A DNA stretch of 37,136 nucleotides from JAJFTV01 sp964426355. Its GTDB lineage: Bacteria; Chloroflexota; Anaerolineae; Anaerolineales; Anaerolineaceae. The DNA is taken from contig CAYRRA010000016.1 of NCBI GenBank assembly GCA_964426355.1, positions 1 through 37,136 on the forward strand, read 5' to 3'. The notes beneath the pieces were generated by a model that saw nothing but the letters and a program-made list of their open reading frames with translations, ran no database searches and was not told where the DNA came from. Numbering within the stretch: position 1 is the first letter of the stretch; each line of letters begins with the position of its first letter. The translations under genes were made by a program, and so were the position numbers. This document shows, one piece after another, positions 15,060 to 23,509 of the stretch.

Positions 15060-15979
15060 GCTTTGACGTGCTGATTGTAAAAATCACGGCACAGCGAACA
15101 GCAGTGACAGTCTTTTTCGCAGTTCAGGATGGTTTCGAAGAGCGAATCGGGGATGTCCACCGGGGTGATGATTGAAGCCGGTCCACCGCCGATTTCATCC
15201 GGGTGCAGTTCGGTGCGGTTGAGGTAGGCAGCCAGCACCCGCCGGTATTTCTGCGGATCTTGCAGCGTAACCCTGCCGGCAAGTTTGAGGGTGTCAAAGA
15301 CGCCTTCGTAAAAATGCAGGTGTTGCGGTAGTATCCAGCCGCTGGTCATGCGCAGCCAGGGCATCTGTTCCAGGGTGGTCTGGCAAAGCGAGAGCGGAAA
15401 GGAGGAACTGTATGCCATTTCATAGAAGTGCTGGGTACGCAGCGGGCAGCCGGGTAGGCAGGATTCGTTGACCAGCAGGCGCAAGCGTCCTTTGAATGCT
15501 GCCTTGACGCGCTGCAATCCTTTAATGTCGTGGGACAGGCGCGTATCGGGGGTGAGTGAATCAACATCGTCTTGTAGGATAAGCGCCTGCGCGGGGGTAG
15601 AGATCCCCATCAAGCAGGATGCGGTGATGCGCATGTAGGGAAGCGTTTCCCGCACCGCGCGCGCCAGTTCCAGGCTGGTAACGGTCAAATTGCTGACGCC
15701 GTAGCGTTCATACATCTCGCGCAGTTTATCCAAAATACGAGGAGCAATGGCTGCGATGGGTTCCGGCAGAACGATGGGGTTCACCAGAACGGCTTTGGGT
15801 AAGGCAGCATTCTTCAGGAATGACACCAAATGGGCTTCTGGCTGACGACTGCGACCGCTGGCAATCCATCCTTGCGGCATGGGGAAGTAGACTTCTTCGA
15901 TCCTATCGCCGTATTGGTCTGCCAGTTCAGACCAGAAAGAAACCGGTTGGTCGATATAGGGAATAACCCAGGGGTTCAT
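15056..15979 (-). CDS. U32 peptidase-like / UbiU-like Fe-S protein
   Basis: The 307-aa protein looks like a TIM-barrel member of the U32 family: VNESCLPGCPLRTQHF at 170-185 matches the Cys-x3-Cys-Pro-x-Arg-x2-His pattern of that group, where the cysteines bind a [4Fe-4S] cluster in UbiU/UbiV. A second cysteine group ends the protein: Cys287, Cys291, Cys293, Cys294 and Cys297. U32 proteins are known in O2-independent hydroxylation (UbiU-UbiV) and RNA hydroxylation, and some were called proteases. It overlaps radical SAM genes by 4 nt on both sides, so it must work in the same pathway. Hydroxylation or proteolysis of the same substrate is possible. It is somewhat diverged, and the family call is moderate. 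Confidence 0.7.
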   Translation of the reverse strand: MNPWVIPYIDQPVSFWSELADQYGDRIEEVYFPMPQGWIASGRSRQPEAHLVSFLKNAALPKAVLVNPIVLPEPIAAIAPRILDKLREMYERYGVSNLTVTSLELARAVRETLPYMRITASCLMGISTPAQALILQDDVDSLTPDTRLSHDIKGLQRVKAAFKGRLRLLVNESCLPGCPLRTQHFYEMAYSSSFPLSLCQTTLEQMPWLRMTSGWILPQHLHFYEGVFDTLKLAGRVTLQDPQKYRRVLAAYLNRTELHPDEIGGGPASIITPVDIPDSLFETILNCEKDCHCCSLCRDFYNQHVKA

Positions 15980-17373
15980 GATGATGCTCCTTCGATTTTT
16001 GTGCTGATGGTGGGGTGCTGCGTTAACAGAGGGGCAAGCGCCTCGGCGCGCTCCTGCAGTAGTGCGGTGGAGAGCATACGGTTGATGGAACAGCGCAGCT
16101 CTCCAGCGATGGAGACCGTGCCGTTGTTGGATGACGGATCCACAGGGCAGCGATCCGGGCAGGCTCGATCACAGTGAAAGCGGTTGAAGCAAGCCAGGCA
16201 GAACAGGTCATCCTGCGCAAGCTGATCTTGCAAAACGCCAGTCCGCACCGGATCGAGGGCAAAAACCGGGTTAATGGTTTTCTCGATTTGCAGACCGGAT
16301 GACCGTGCCTCGTTTGAACCGCCGGTTTTAAAACACGCGGAGGCACTGTTGCCAGGCAGCAAATGCAGCACGTTTCTGAATACCTGGCAGTAGCGACCGT
16401 GAATTTCCCACAGGCGGCTTCCACTTGCCTGCCAGCGGGTATGGTATGAACGGGCTACCTGGCGCGCAGCCAGGAAGGCTTCACAAAAATTTTCCGCCTG
16501 CCAGGGTTGCACACCGATGCCGGGTGTAGAGCGGCTGCCCTTAAATACCGGCTCGATGCGCACCTCGGCAGCATGCAGTTCGGCGCAAAGGTATGCCGCA
16601 ATTTCCGGCATTCGCTGGAACGTTTCTGCGGTCACGGTGGCGCGGATATGGAGCGGTTTGCCTGCCTCTCGGATGATTTCGGCGGTGCGTTCAACGTATG
16701 GGGCGCTGCTGGTTCTGTTTTTCAAAGGACGCTGGGTGGACTGGATATCCGCCGGACCGTCGCAGGAGAGTCCGATCTGATCAAAGTGTTCCGCAACCCA
16801 GCGTGCCTGTTCAGCGGGCATCACGCCGTTGGTCGCCAGGTAGCGAAAGATACCCTTCACGTGTCTTGCTGCGATTTTCTCGACCACAGAGAGAATTTCC
16901 GGCAGACGACGGTCCAGGGTCGGTTCGCCCCCGCCGTGGATAACCAGTGTAAAGGGCACACCGGCTCGTTTGCAGTTGGAAGCTACCAGTTCGGTTGCCT
17001 GGCAAATGACCGATAAGTCCAGGTCTGTCTCTGGCAGGGATTGCTCACCCTGCGAGAAGCAGTAGGAGCAATTCAGGTTGCACTGCTGGCTGGTGTAGAG
17101 CGTCAGGCAGAGCGGTTTAAACTGGCTGTGTAAAAAGGTTTTTTCCCACTGCTCTTGTGCTTCTTGCGCTTTGCGTAGCAGGTTGATTACTGCGGTTGAG
17201 TTGGAAACTGGCTGCTTCAACTGTTCAGCAATTTCGTCAGCGTGGGATGGCTGCGTTAATACCAGATAGCCTGCCGTATAGAACAGGCTGTACTTTGGCA
17301 GGTCCTGGCGGAAGACCGGGTGCAGGTTGTCGTCAACTAGCTCGAAGGGAAGTGTCCAGAGGTTCTTCATCAT
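15976..17373 (-). CDS. Radical SAM/SPASM peptide maturase (operon gene 5)
   Basis: The 465-aa protein has an N-terminal helper domain (YSLFYTAGYLVLTQ) and a radical SAM core with Cys98, Cys102 and Cys105 (QCNLNCSYCF). A GGGEPTL stretch and a LSCDGP motif typical of this family follow. The C-terminus has a SPASM-like cluster rich in cysteines (CLACFNRFHCDRACPDRC) around residue 400, then a final Cys. It would cut SAM and form a radical on a peptide partner. Its ATG follows directly after the TAA of the PqqD-like gene (TAAATG), and its own end overlaps the U32-like gene. Compared with the gene 7 enzyme it is a distinct paralogue, so the two probably make different modifications. Confidence 0.92.
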   Translation of the reverse strand: MMKNLWTLPFELVDDNLHPVFRQDLPKYSLFYTAGYLVLTQPSHADEIAEQLKQPVSNSTAVINLLRKAQEAQEQWEKTFLHSQFKPLCLTLYTSQQCNLNCSYCFSQGEQSLPETDLDLSVICQATELVASNCKRAGVPFTLVIHGGGEPTLDRRLPEILSVVEKIAARHVKGIFRYLATNGVMPAEQARWVAEHFDQIGLSCDGPADIQSTQRPLKNRTSSAPYVERTAEIIREAGKPLHIRATVTAETFQRMPEIAAYLCAELHAAEVRIEPVFKGSRSTPGIGVQPWQAENFCEAFLAARQVARSYHTRWQASGSRLWEIHGRYCQVFRNVLHLLPGNSASACFKTGGSNEARSSGLQIEKTINPVFALDPVRTGVLQDQLAQDDLFCLACFNRFHCDRACPDRCPVDPSSNNGTVSIAGELRCSINRMLSTALLQERAEALAPLLTQHPTISTKIEGASS

Positions 17374-17835
17374 TTATCCTGGTACGCACACGCGCATGCT
17401 GACCAGTTTAAGGAACAGCCCGCGGCAGTATGCCTGCGCTTTTTCTTCTACCCAACCTGTTTTTTCGATCAACAAAGCCCGGATTTGAGCAATGGTATTG
17501 CTGCCGTTAAAGTGATTGAAGGCGGTCAGTGCGGGAGCATCAACCGGGAAAAGAACTAGGGGTTCCATCGCTGCCGGGGGGGTTGCCCAGACCATCTGAT
17601 CTTTCAATTTAATCTTGCAGCCAGGAACCACCATCGGTTTCAATTGATTAAAGTCTTCCTCTGAAAGCAGTCCCAAATCGGCGGTCTTGAGCGTGAGCAC
17701 GCCATCTGCTTTTTTGTTGAATACTTTCAATTCGGTGACCACGGCGGAGAGAAAGCCTCTGCGCGAGATGGGTATGGAGATGGCTTGATGGGGTTGGTAG
17801 TTTTCGAAGTCGAACGGGTCTGTGTTTTTGTCCAT
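17374..17835 (-). CDS. PqqD/RRE-like protein with Tat-like motif
   Basis: The 153-aa protein ends in a PqqD-like domain (about 95-150: ALTAFNHFNGSNTIAQIRAL, then a helix ending in FLKLVSMRVCVP). This is the winged-helix fold known as a RiPP recognition element, which hands a leader peptide to a radical SAM enzyme. The N-terminal half is unusual: SRRGFLSAVV at 24-33 looks like a twin-arginine motif but the hydrophobic stretch is too short for a normal signal. It is followed by a beta-rich segment with Cys73 in VVPGCKIKL. It lies between two radical SAM genes, 6 nt after the one upstream. It may be a chaperone, or a modified substrate itself. The family call is moderate. Confidence 0.65.
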   Translation of the reverse strand: MDKNTDPFDFENYQPHQAISIPISRRGFLSAVVTELKVFNKKADGVLTLKTADLGLLSEEDFNQLKPMVVPGCKIKLKDQMVWATPPAAMEPLVLFPVDAPALTAFNHFNGSNTIAQIRALLIEKTGWVEEKAQAYCRGLFLKLVSMRVCVPG

Positions 17836-17841
17836 GTAAGG

Positions 17842-18855
17842 TTAGCCCAGTTTGTTGAGTTCTGCTTGCGGAATGGCAAGGTGGATTTCAGTGGGTTGAA
17901 AACGCCGCAAGGTAGCTGAAAGACAACCGCCGCTGCATTCGCCTATCGATTTGAACGGACAGGTAGAGCATTCAGGGAATATCCCTGCTTTGCGGAATGG
18001 CTGAATCTGCTCGAGAAAGGTATTGCGCAGCATAGAAGCGTTTACCTGTGAAGAAAGGTGTTCTTTGAATTGGTTGGAGAGTGAAAAACAATGCAGAATT
18101 TCACCGCCAGGGCAGATATCCAGGATTGGGCTGCAATGCCATCCGGGCTGCATCCCGCCTTGTTGAAGGAGGTTAATCTCTTCGTCTGTAAACATGCAGC
18201 GCACAAAACCGCAGTCCAGGTCCAGATACACATTGCTTTCTGCTGCCAGCCTGGCTTGCCAGGCAATACGACTGCCGATCAGCCGGTATTGCTTGGGGTG
18301 CACAGAATGGTTTTCGGCGTTGGGACCGGGTAAAGCGATCCCCAGGCGGATCACCTTGCGGATACCGGTTTCGGCGATGATTTGCAAGGCTGCCGACAGG
18401 TCGAACGCGGGGTTTTGGATGTTGACACCCAGCATGGCACGCTCTTTCAACCGGCTCAGGCTCTCCAGTCTTTTCATTTCTGCCTGTTGCGCTTTTGACG
18501 TATTCGGGAAATAGGCGCTCATATTGACGATCACCAGGCATTGCTCAGGTGAAAGCACCTCAAGGCTTTGCAGGGCTTTTTCCGGCATAGCGCCGTGACT
18601 GAAAACGATCACCTTCTTCTGACGCTGGTATGCCATGTTTACCAGTTCCGCAAACTGCGGGTGTAGCGTGGGTTCCCCGCCCAACAAGCGCACTTCCGGT
18701 ATCTCTGATCGGTCGAGAAAATCGAGACAGGCTGTAAATTCTTCCATGCTCATAAAAGCAGGCGCCATCCCGGTGTGTGAACCTTTCAGATATGACGAGG
18801 CAAAACAATATTCGCAGGAAGCATCGCAGATGTTGGAGACAACCAGGTTAGCCAC
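17842..18855 (-). CDS. Radical SAM protein (operon gene 3)
   Basis: The 337-aa protein starts at GTG 18855: GGAGG lies six nt upstream, the product then begins VANLVVSNIC, and the gene overlaps the previous one by 8 nt. The radical SAM cluster is Cys10, Cys14 and Cys17 (CDASCEYCF), almost at the N-terminus, with LLGGEPTLHP following. The C-terminus holds CSTCPFKSIGECSGGC, a short SPASM-like cluster. An in-frame ATG at 18918 would add 21 residues that lie inside the previous gene and is rejected. It lacks the N-terminal helper domain of the three other SPASM enzymes, and probably depends on the 97-aa RRE-like partner next to it. Substrate not known. Confidence 0.9.
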   Translation of the reverse strand: MANLVVSNICDASCEYCFASSYLKGSHTGMAPAFMSMEEFTACLDFLDRSEIPEVRLLGGEPTLHPQFAELVNMAYQRQKKVIVFSHGAMPEKALQSLEVLSPEQCLVIVNMSAYFPNTSKAQQAEMKRLESLSRLKERAMLGVNIQNPAFDLSAALQIIAETGIRKVIRLGIALPGPNAENHSVHPKQYRLIGSRIAWQARLAAESNVYLDLDCGFVRCMFTDEEINLLQQGGMQPGWHCSPILDICPGGEILHCFSLSNQFKEHLSSQVNASMLRNTFLEQIQPFRKAGIFPECSTCPFKSIGECSGGCLSATLRRFQPTEIHLAIPQAELNKLG

Positions 18856-19141
18856 TGTGTACCTCCAGAAGCCCTTTTTCAATCCACCCTTGAAAGATTT
18901 CCCATATCTGCATTCCACCCTGTTCGGCTGGGATATTCGTTAAAGCGCAATACAATGCCAGGATTTCGCTGTAACTGAAATCCTGGTGCAGCCAGCGCCA
19001 TAAGGCAGCTTCATCGTCACGGAGCCAATGTGCATTCATGTCCTGTTTATTTACCACCAGTAGATGACCTGAGTCGTTGACCCAAATCACATCACCCGTG
19101 GAACGATAGGTCTTTTCCGAGACCGTTTTCCTGTCTTCCAT
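18848..19141 (-). CDS. Small PqqD/RRE-like protein
   Basis: The 97-aa protein has a beta hairpin (DVIWVNDSGHLLVVNK) followed by three helices (LRDDEAALWRWLHQ, YSEILALYCAL, IWEIFQGWIEKGLLEV). This matches the winged-helix shape of PqqD-like recognition proteins in length and order. Its ATG overlaps the stop of the first SPASM gene by one base (TGATG) and its own end overlaps the next radical SAM start, so translation of the three is coupled. The likely role is to bind a precursor or leader and present it to one of the radical SAM enzymes. There is no enzyme motif. The fold is inferred by eye only. Confidence 0.65.
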   Translation of the reverse strand: MEDRKTVSEKTYRSTGDVIWVNDSGHLLVVNKQDMNAHWLRDDEAALWRWLHQDFSYSEILALYCALTNIPAEQGGMQIWEIFQGWIEKGLLEVHSG

Positions 19142-20514
19142 CAGGAGATCTCCTGCATGTTAAGATGGTCGGATTTCTGTAAAGCGGTGAGGAGAGCCTG
19201 TCGATCATCGTTCAGCCAGTCCTGGCGTAACTGTTGCTGACCCAACCTGTCGAGCAGCATTGCCGCGCTGACCAGGCGGGTACGGATGCAGAGATCATCA
19301 TACTCGCCCGCCGGACCGGCGGTCTGATGGCTGACATGGCAGCCCCCGGCACAGTGGTAACGGCAGAAGCAATCGGCGCAGAGTGGTTTGTTGTATACCG
19401 AAAACTGGCGCATTCTGTCGATGGCATTTGCGCAGAGATCAAAGCCGTTGGGCGTTACCCTGCCGAGCTGCATATCCAACCCGGCATCCTGCCACTGCTT
19501 TTCGAGCAGATAGCAGGCATTGACCGTCCCCTCAGGCGATACAATCAGGGCGTCGTTTCCCACAGGACAGGGTGTAACCCGGTTTTGAGACAGGTCTGCG
19601 CTGGATAGAACGGCAGGGATATCATATTCTTTCAGCACTGCGGTTGCTTCACAGAACCGGCGCGCATAGGTTAATGGGTCTGGGGAATGCAATTGATGTC
19701 GGCGGGCATTGTTTGTGGCGGTTAGTGGCTCAAAACAAACAACAGCAGGCAAAAAGGTCTTGCACAGCCAATCGGCGATCTGCGGCAGGTCTTCTACGTT
19801 CTTGTTTGATACACAGGTTCGGATGATTAATTCACAATCCCCCGAAGAGAAAAGGCGTGCATTGGCAGCCACGCGCTCGTATGACGGTGCCCCGCCTCTT
19901 TGCGGGCGGTGGTAATTTTGGGTTTCAGGAAAACCATCCAGGGAGAGTACTACTGTGTCGATGTTGCTGCTGATCCAACGACCGAGTTGTTCATCGTAAT
20001 TTCCGTTGGTGGTTACCTCGAAATGAAGCCGGATGGACATCTGTTTTGCCCGTAATCGGGCATACTCCACCACAAACTGCACCACCTGCGGCGCGTGAAA
20101 GGGCTCGCCGCCAAAGAAATGCACTGCCCCCGTGTTTTTTTGTTTTTGACAGAGCAGATCCAGGTAGGCGTCCACTGCCATTCGCGCCGTATCCAAATGC
20201 ATGACATACTCCTCATTGTTCAAAAAATCACAATACCGGCATGCCATGTTGCAGTCTCTTGTTGGCAGAATCCCAAGAAAAAATGGTTCTTCGAGCTCAC
20301 CCTGTCGTGCTTGCGGGAAGGAATCGTGCAGCCCGGTCAGGCTCGAAAATATCTTTTCAACTGCTTTTGAAGGGGGGTTTCCTTTTTGACCGCATTCTTT
20401 GATTTCTTTGATGGCTGACCCATTCACCAGGGCTGTCAGGTGGTGGAGCGGTGCATAGAGTAAATAATTGGAGCAAACTGGCAGTGAAAAAATTTCCGAA
20501 AAAGTCATGGTCAT
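19141..20514 (-). CDS. Radical SAM/SPASM peptide maturase (operon gene 1)
   Basis: The 457-aa protein is the first gene behind the promoter near 20580. An N-terminal domain (NYLLYAPLHHLTALVN) precedes a radical SAM core with Cys88, Cys92 and Cys95 (DCNMACRYC). FFGGEPFH and LSLDGFPETQ follow. The C-terminal SPASM-like motif is CADCFCRYHCAGGC at 379-392. Domain order, length and these motifs match the maturases that form thioether or carbon-carbon crosslinks in ribosomal peptides. Start ATG 20514 or the second Met two codons later. It shares CFCRYHCAGGC-type spacing with the gene 7 enzyme (CFCYWHCAGDC), so these two are the closest pair in the operon. Confidence 0.92.
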   Translation of the reverse strand: MTMTFSEIFSLPVCSNYLLYAPLHHLTALVNGSAIKEIKECGQKGNPPSKAVEKIFSSLTGLHDSFPQARQGELEEPFFLGILPTRDCNMACRYCDFLNNEEYVMHLDTARMAVDAYLDLLCQKQKNTGAVHFFGGEPFHAPQVVQFVVEYARLRAKQMSIRLHFEVTTNGNYDEQLGRWISSNIDTVVLSLDGFPETQNYHRPQRGGAPSYERVAANARLFSSGDCELIIRTCVSNKNVEDLPQIADWLCKTFLPAVVCFEPLTATNNARRHQLHSPDPLTYARRFCEATAVLKEYDIPAVLSSADLSQNRVTPCPVGNDALIVSPEGTVNACYLLEKQWQDAGLDMQLGRVTPNGFDLCANAIDRMRQFSVYNKPLCADCFCRYHCAGGCHVSHQTAGPAGEYDDLCIRTRLVSAAMLLDRLGQQQLRQDWLNDDRQALLTALQKSDHLNMQEIS

Positions 20515-20579
20515 TGTTTTCTTCTATGTGTTATTCTCCCACCAGAAAATATCTCGATGCGGCAAAAGATTGTGAGGTT

Positions 20580-20585
20580 ATTATA
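20580..20585 (-). promoter_or_regulatory. -10 box of the radical SAM operon
   Basis: TATAAT on the minus strand, about 65 nt upstream of ATG 20514. No good -35 is visible 16-18 nt upstream, so the promoter may need an activator. Confidence 0.45.
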
Positions 20586-20701
20586 ACACCGCCATTTACC
20601 TGATTTATGAGCTCTTGATCCACCTTCAGGGTTAACGAGGAGCGCAATTGGAGCCTGTCCTGCCCGATCAGCGCAGCATGGTGATGAGCTTGCGCAGTCT
20701 A

Positions 20702-20733
20702 TTGACAGAGGTCGCCATCGTTTTGGGTATAAT
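20702..20733 (+). promoter_or_regulatory. TTGACA/TATAAT promoter directly before the 20741 gene
   Basis: TTGACA (20702-20707) and TATAAT (20728-20733) are perfect hexamers but 20 nt apart, longer than the ideal 17. The -10 lies 7 nt upstream of ATG 20741, placing the transcript start at or next to the A of the start codon. Confidence 0.55.
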
Positions 20734-20740
20734 GTCGGTT

Positions 20741-21112
20741 ATGACAGAGTGGGGAAATCCATACGAGCGAACGATCGCGCGGATCACCTCGCGCAGGTTG
20801 AGGCGTGAGTTTCGCACGTTTTATGCGATGCTGAAAATCTACTGCCGGCGCCAACACGGCACGCAAGAGAATTTATGTGCGGAGTGTGAAGAACTCTTGA
20901 AATATGCAGCCATCCGCCTGGAGAAATGCCCATTCCAGGCGCAGAAACCCACCTGCGCTCACTGCCCGGTGCATTGCTATAACAAGGAAATGCGCACCCG
21001 GACGCGGGCGATGATGCGCTATGCCGGTCCGCGCATGCTGCTGAGGCACCCTTTCATGGCGGTTGCCCATTTGCTGGATGGACTGCGCAAAGCGCCGAAG
21101 AAAAAACGCTAA
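20741..21112 (+). CDS. Nitrous oxide-stimulated promoter family protein
   Basis: The 123-aa form from ATG 20741 is preferred. The open frame extends back to TTG 20648, but that part is unlike the family and crosses the promoter. YCRRQHG, then LCAECEELLKYAAIRLEKCPF, CAHCPVHCYN and MRYAGPRMLLRHP are the conserved features of this small family (Pfam NOS-promoter group). Six or more cysteines suggest a metal site. Its function is not known; the name comes from a Pseudomonas promoter study. No ribosome site precedes the start, which fits the leaderless reading. It is divergent from the radical SAM operon. Confidence 0.85.
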   Translation: MTEWGNPYERTIARITSRRLRREFRTFYAMLKIYCRRQHGTQENLCAECEELLKYAAIRLEKCPFQAQKPTCAHCPVHCYNKEMRTRTRAMMRYAGPRMLLRHPFMAVAHLLDGLRKAPKKKR

Positions 21113-21213
21113 TATTGCTGCTATTTTTGGGATGGGGATTTTTCCGTTTGTCAAATGAATTTTGATGCGATCACCCCGCATCTTATAACCTATGCAAAAT
21201 AGAAATATTTACA

Positions 21214-21219
21214 TATAAT
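21214..21219 (+). promoter_or_regulatory. -10 box upstream of the WD40 lipoprotein
   Basis: TATAAT about 95 nt before ATG 21312; the -35 (TATGCA, 17 nt upstream) is weak. The 200-base gap from 21113 holds nothing else that I recognise. Confidence 0.4.
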
Positions 21220-21311
21220 CAATGTGGGGAGCCAGTAATCCATTAATCCACTAAATTAAAAAAACAACTTTGACTATGCATTGTATCAATTGTATGGAAG
21301 GAGAATAGTGT

Positions 21312-23438
21312 ATGAAGAAAAGTTCAGGTCTTCTGGCTTTTTCGATGTTTTTATTTTTATTTTTGTTTACGGCTTGCGGTCTTACAACTGTAAGCGACCA
21401 AGCCGCAGCGCCTGATGAGGTTTCTAATAATGCGGTAACACAAGAGCCTTTGGACAACTCATCACTCGAACAATCTACGGAAACGGAAGGTGTTACCATA
21501 GATGCAACATCTACTGCAACGCAGCTGCCTTCGGCTACCCCAACACCCGAACCCACACCTTTTCCGCATGGTTCTACCGTGATCAGCGTAGAAAATGTCG
21601 ACCGAGTGGAAAAACTCGCCGAGGTCGGTGTTGGAATTATGATGCAGGTGGCGTGGGCGCCAGATGGCAGTCAGTTTTATGTGATCACCAGCTCAGGGGT
21701 GTTTTCATTTGATGCCGAGGGATATGAAATACTGGAATCGAAGATCAATCCTGAATGGTTTGATTTTGTATTATCGATACCGCAAAGCGGGCAACTAATC
21801 ACTGCAAACAGTGAGGTCATTCATATTCGAGACATTCATAGTTGGGATATCGTATCCGAATTTACGCCAGGCGGCATCGTCAGACTGTCACCAGATGGGG
21901 GTGTCATGGCTGTAAAAACTGAAGACGGACACATTATTTGCTGGGACCTGGCTAGTGGAGAAAAACTGAGTGATACCAAGATCAGTTACAGCCAATTTGT
22001 GTTCATTTCGGTAACTCCAGACGGAAAAACCCTGGTTATGGTAACCGGCGCAAAGACAATTACTTTAGTCGATGCAGAGGACGGCAGCAAAATCGGCGAA
22101 CTGGAAAGCACGGCGGAATTCAAGATTATCCCAAGCCTGTCACCGAACGGGCAACACCTTGCTGCCATAACCGAAGAAGGTATATTGGTTTGGGATCTAA
22201 CCAACCAGGAACTGGTATATCAGATTGCACCCCCCGATCCGCTCTTAAGCTTTACGAAGGTACAGTTTTCGCCAGATGGAAAATTACTGGCAAGCGCGAA
22301 TGACATGGGCTCCATAGAATACTGGAATGCTGAAAATGGAATAAAAACAAGCGGTGGAAGTGAATATGACTGGAAAACACAGACTGGTTTTAATTCTTAT
22401 GACGTTTCCGATATGGAATTTTCACCAGATAGCCGGTACCTGGTTGCCTTGTTTGACGGTGGGGAAATTAAGGTTTACGACACCGACGAGTACATTGAAA
22501 AAGCATCGATAAACTCCCTGCGAAATACCTATAGTACCGTTGAGATATCACCCAATGGCGAAACCCTGGTGGCTGGCTTCGCCTATACCAATATTTTCCA
22601 AATTAGGAATATGCAATCTGGCAAGGTGTTGGCAATGTTAGACCAGAAGCCCGATGACTATCCCTATTTCTATGCATTTCTGGGGGCTGATTATAGAATA
22701 CTACCGGATGGCGAAACTTTACTTTCAACATCAATAGCCGGGATTAATACATTCAGCCTGCCGGAAGGGGAACTGCTCAGCCAGGCAAAAGAGATGAGCT
22801 TTGAAAGTGCAATCGCATTATCTCCTGATGGAAAGAACCTGTTTCTGGTAAATAGCCAGCCAGAAACTATAACAGTTTGGGATGTTGAGGCACAGGATAT
22901 TATTACCACCATTCCGGTCGATACCAAATATGCAATCACGGATATGGCTGTTTCACCTGATGGCACCCTTTTGGCAGCAGGGACGACTCATTTTGTGTAC
23001 GTCTGGAACACGGCAAATTGGTCACTTGTCGCAACCATTTCCAAGGCGGGTACATACAGTGATTTCCTTGGAAAATATAATACGGTGGAGAGAGTTCAAT
23101 TTTCTCCTGACGGTACATCTCTAGTAACGTGTGATGACGCGGATGTTTTACAATCCTGGAGTACAGGCAACTGGAGTTTGCAGTCTGCTTACGAGATCGA
23201 CTTCATTTTGATGGACTATGCGGGTGCATATGATATTTCAATGGCGTTTTCTCCCGACAGTTCACTGTTGGCTGTAGCAGGACAACATGTGATTGAAATT
23301 TTGGAAGCTTCGACACTCGAAGTGTTGACACGGGTTTCAGATAGTGCCCATAATGTTAACGACATTGCCTTTACGCCGGATGGTACGGAAATAATCACCG
23401 GGCAATGGGGTAGAATTGTTTATTGGGGGATACCCTAA
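21312..23438 (+). CDS. WD40 repeat lipoprotein
   Basis: The 708-aa protein has a lipoprotein signal (hydrophobic Leu/Phe stretch, then LFTAC with Cys22). A Ser/Thr/Pro-rich linker covers about residues 25-90, including PTPEPTPFP. Then come many WD40-type blades marked by repeated SPDG or TPDG and W/Y-D motifs, enough for two propellers. It should sit on the outer face of the membrane. WD40 propellers bind partners and have no enzyme activity here. It shares the blade style of the Cys-tailed WD40 protein of the radical SAM operon but lacks a Cys-rich tail. AAGGAG precedes the start. A strong terminator follows. Confidence 0.9.
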   Translation: MKKSSGLLAFSMFLFLFLFTACGLTTVSDQAAAPDEVSNNAVTQEPLDNSSLEQSTETEGVTIDATSTATQLPSATPTPEPTPFPHGSTVISVENVDRVEKLAEVGVGIMMQVAWAPDGSQFYVITSSGVFSFDAEGYEILESKINPEWFDFVLSIPQSGQLITANSEVIHIRDIHSWDIVSEFTPGGIVRLSPDGGVMAVKTEDGHIICWDLASGEKLSDTKISYSQFVFISVTPDGKTLVMVTGAKTITLVDAEDGSKIGELESTAEFKIIPSLSPNGQHLAAITEEGILVWDLTNQELVYQIAPPDPLLSFTKVQFSPDGKLLASANDMGSIEYWNAENGIKTSGGSEYDWKTQTGFNSYDVSDMEFSPDSRYLVALFDGGEIKVYDTDEYIEKASINSLRNTYSTVEISPNGETLVAGFAYTNIFQIRNMQSGKVLAMLDQKPDDYPYFYAFLGADYRILPDGETLLSTSIAGINTFSLPEGELLSQAKEMSFESAIALSPDGKNLFLVNSQPETITVWDVEAQDIITTIPVDTKYAITDMAVSPDGTLLAAGTTHFVYVWNTANWSLVATISKAGTYSDFLGKYNTVERVQFSPDGTSLVTCDDADVLQSWSTGNWSLQSAYEIDFILMDYAGAYDISMAFSPDSSLLAVAGQHVIEILEASTLEVLTRVSDSAHNVNDIAFTPDGTEIITGQWGRIVYWGIP

Positions 23439-23472
23439 CCAGGCTGTGGATTAAAGGATTGAATGGATGATG

Positions 23473-23499
23473 AGGCTGTCTTTTTAGACAGCCTTTTTT
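23473..23499 (+). terminator. Rho-independent terminator
   Basis: AGGCTGTC (23473-23480) pairs with GACAGCCT (23487-23494) and runs into TTTTTT. It ends the WD40 lipoprotein transcript. Confidence 0.9.
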
Positions 23500-23509
23500 A
23501 CTATTTCCT

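Noticed and set aside
18856..18918. Longer ATG start for radical SAM gene 3
   Set aside because: It lies inside the upstream gene; GTG 18855 has GGAGG at the right distance.
20648..20740. TTG-started extension of the nitrous-oxide-stimulated family gene
   Set aside because: It crosses a perfect -35/-10 pair and does not resemble the family.
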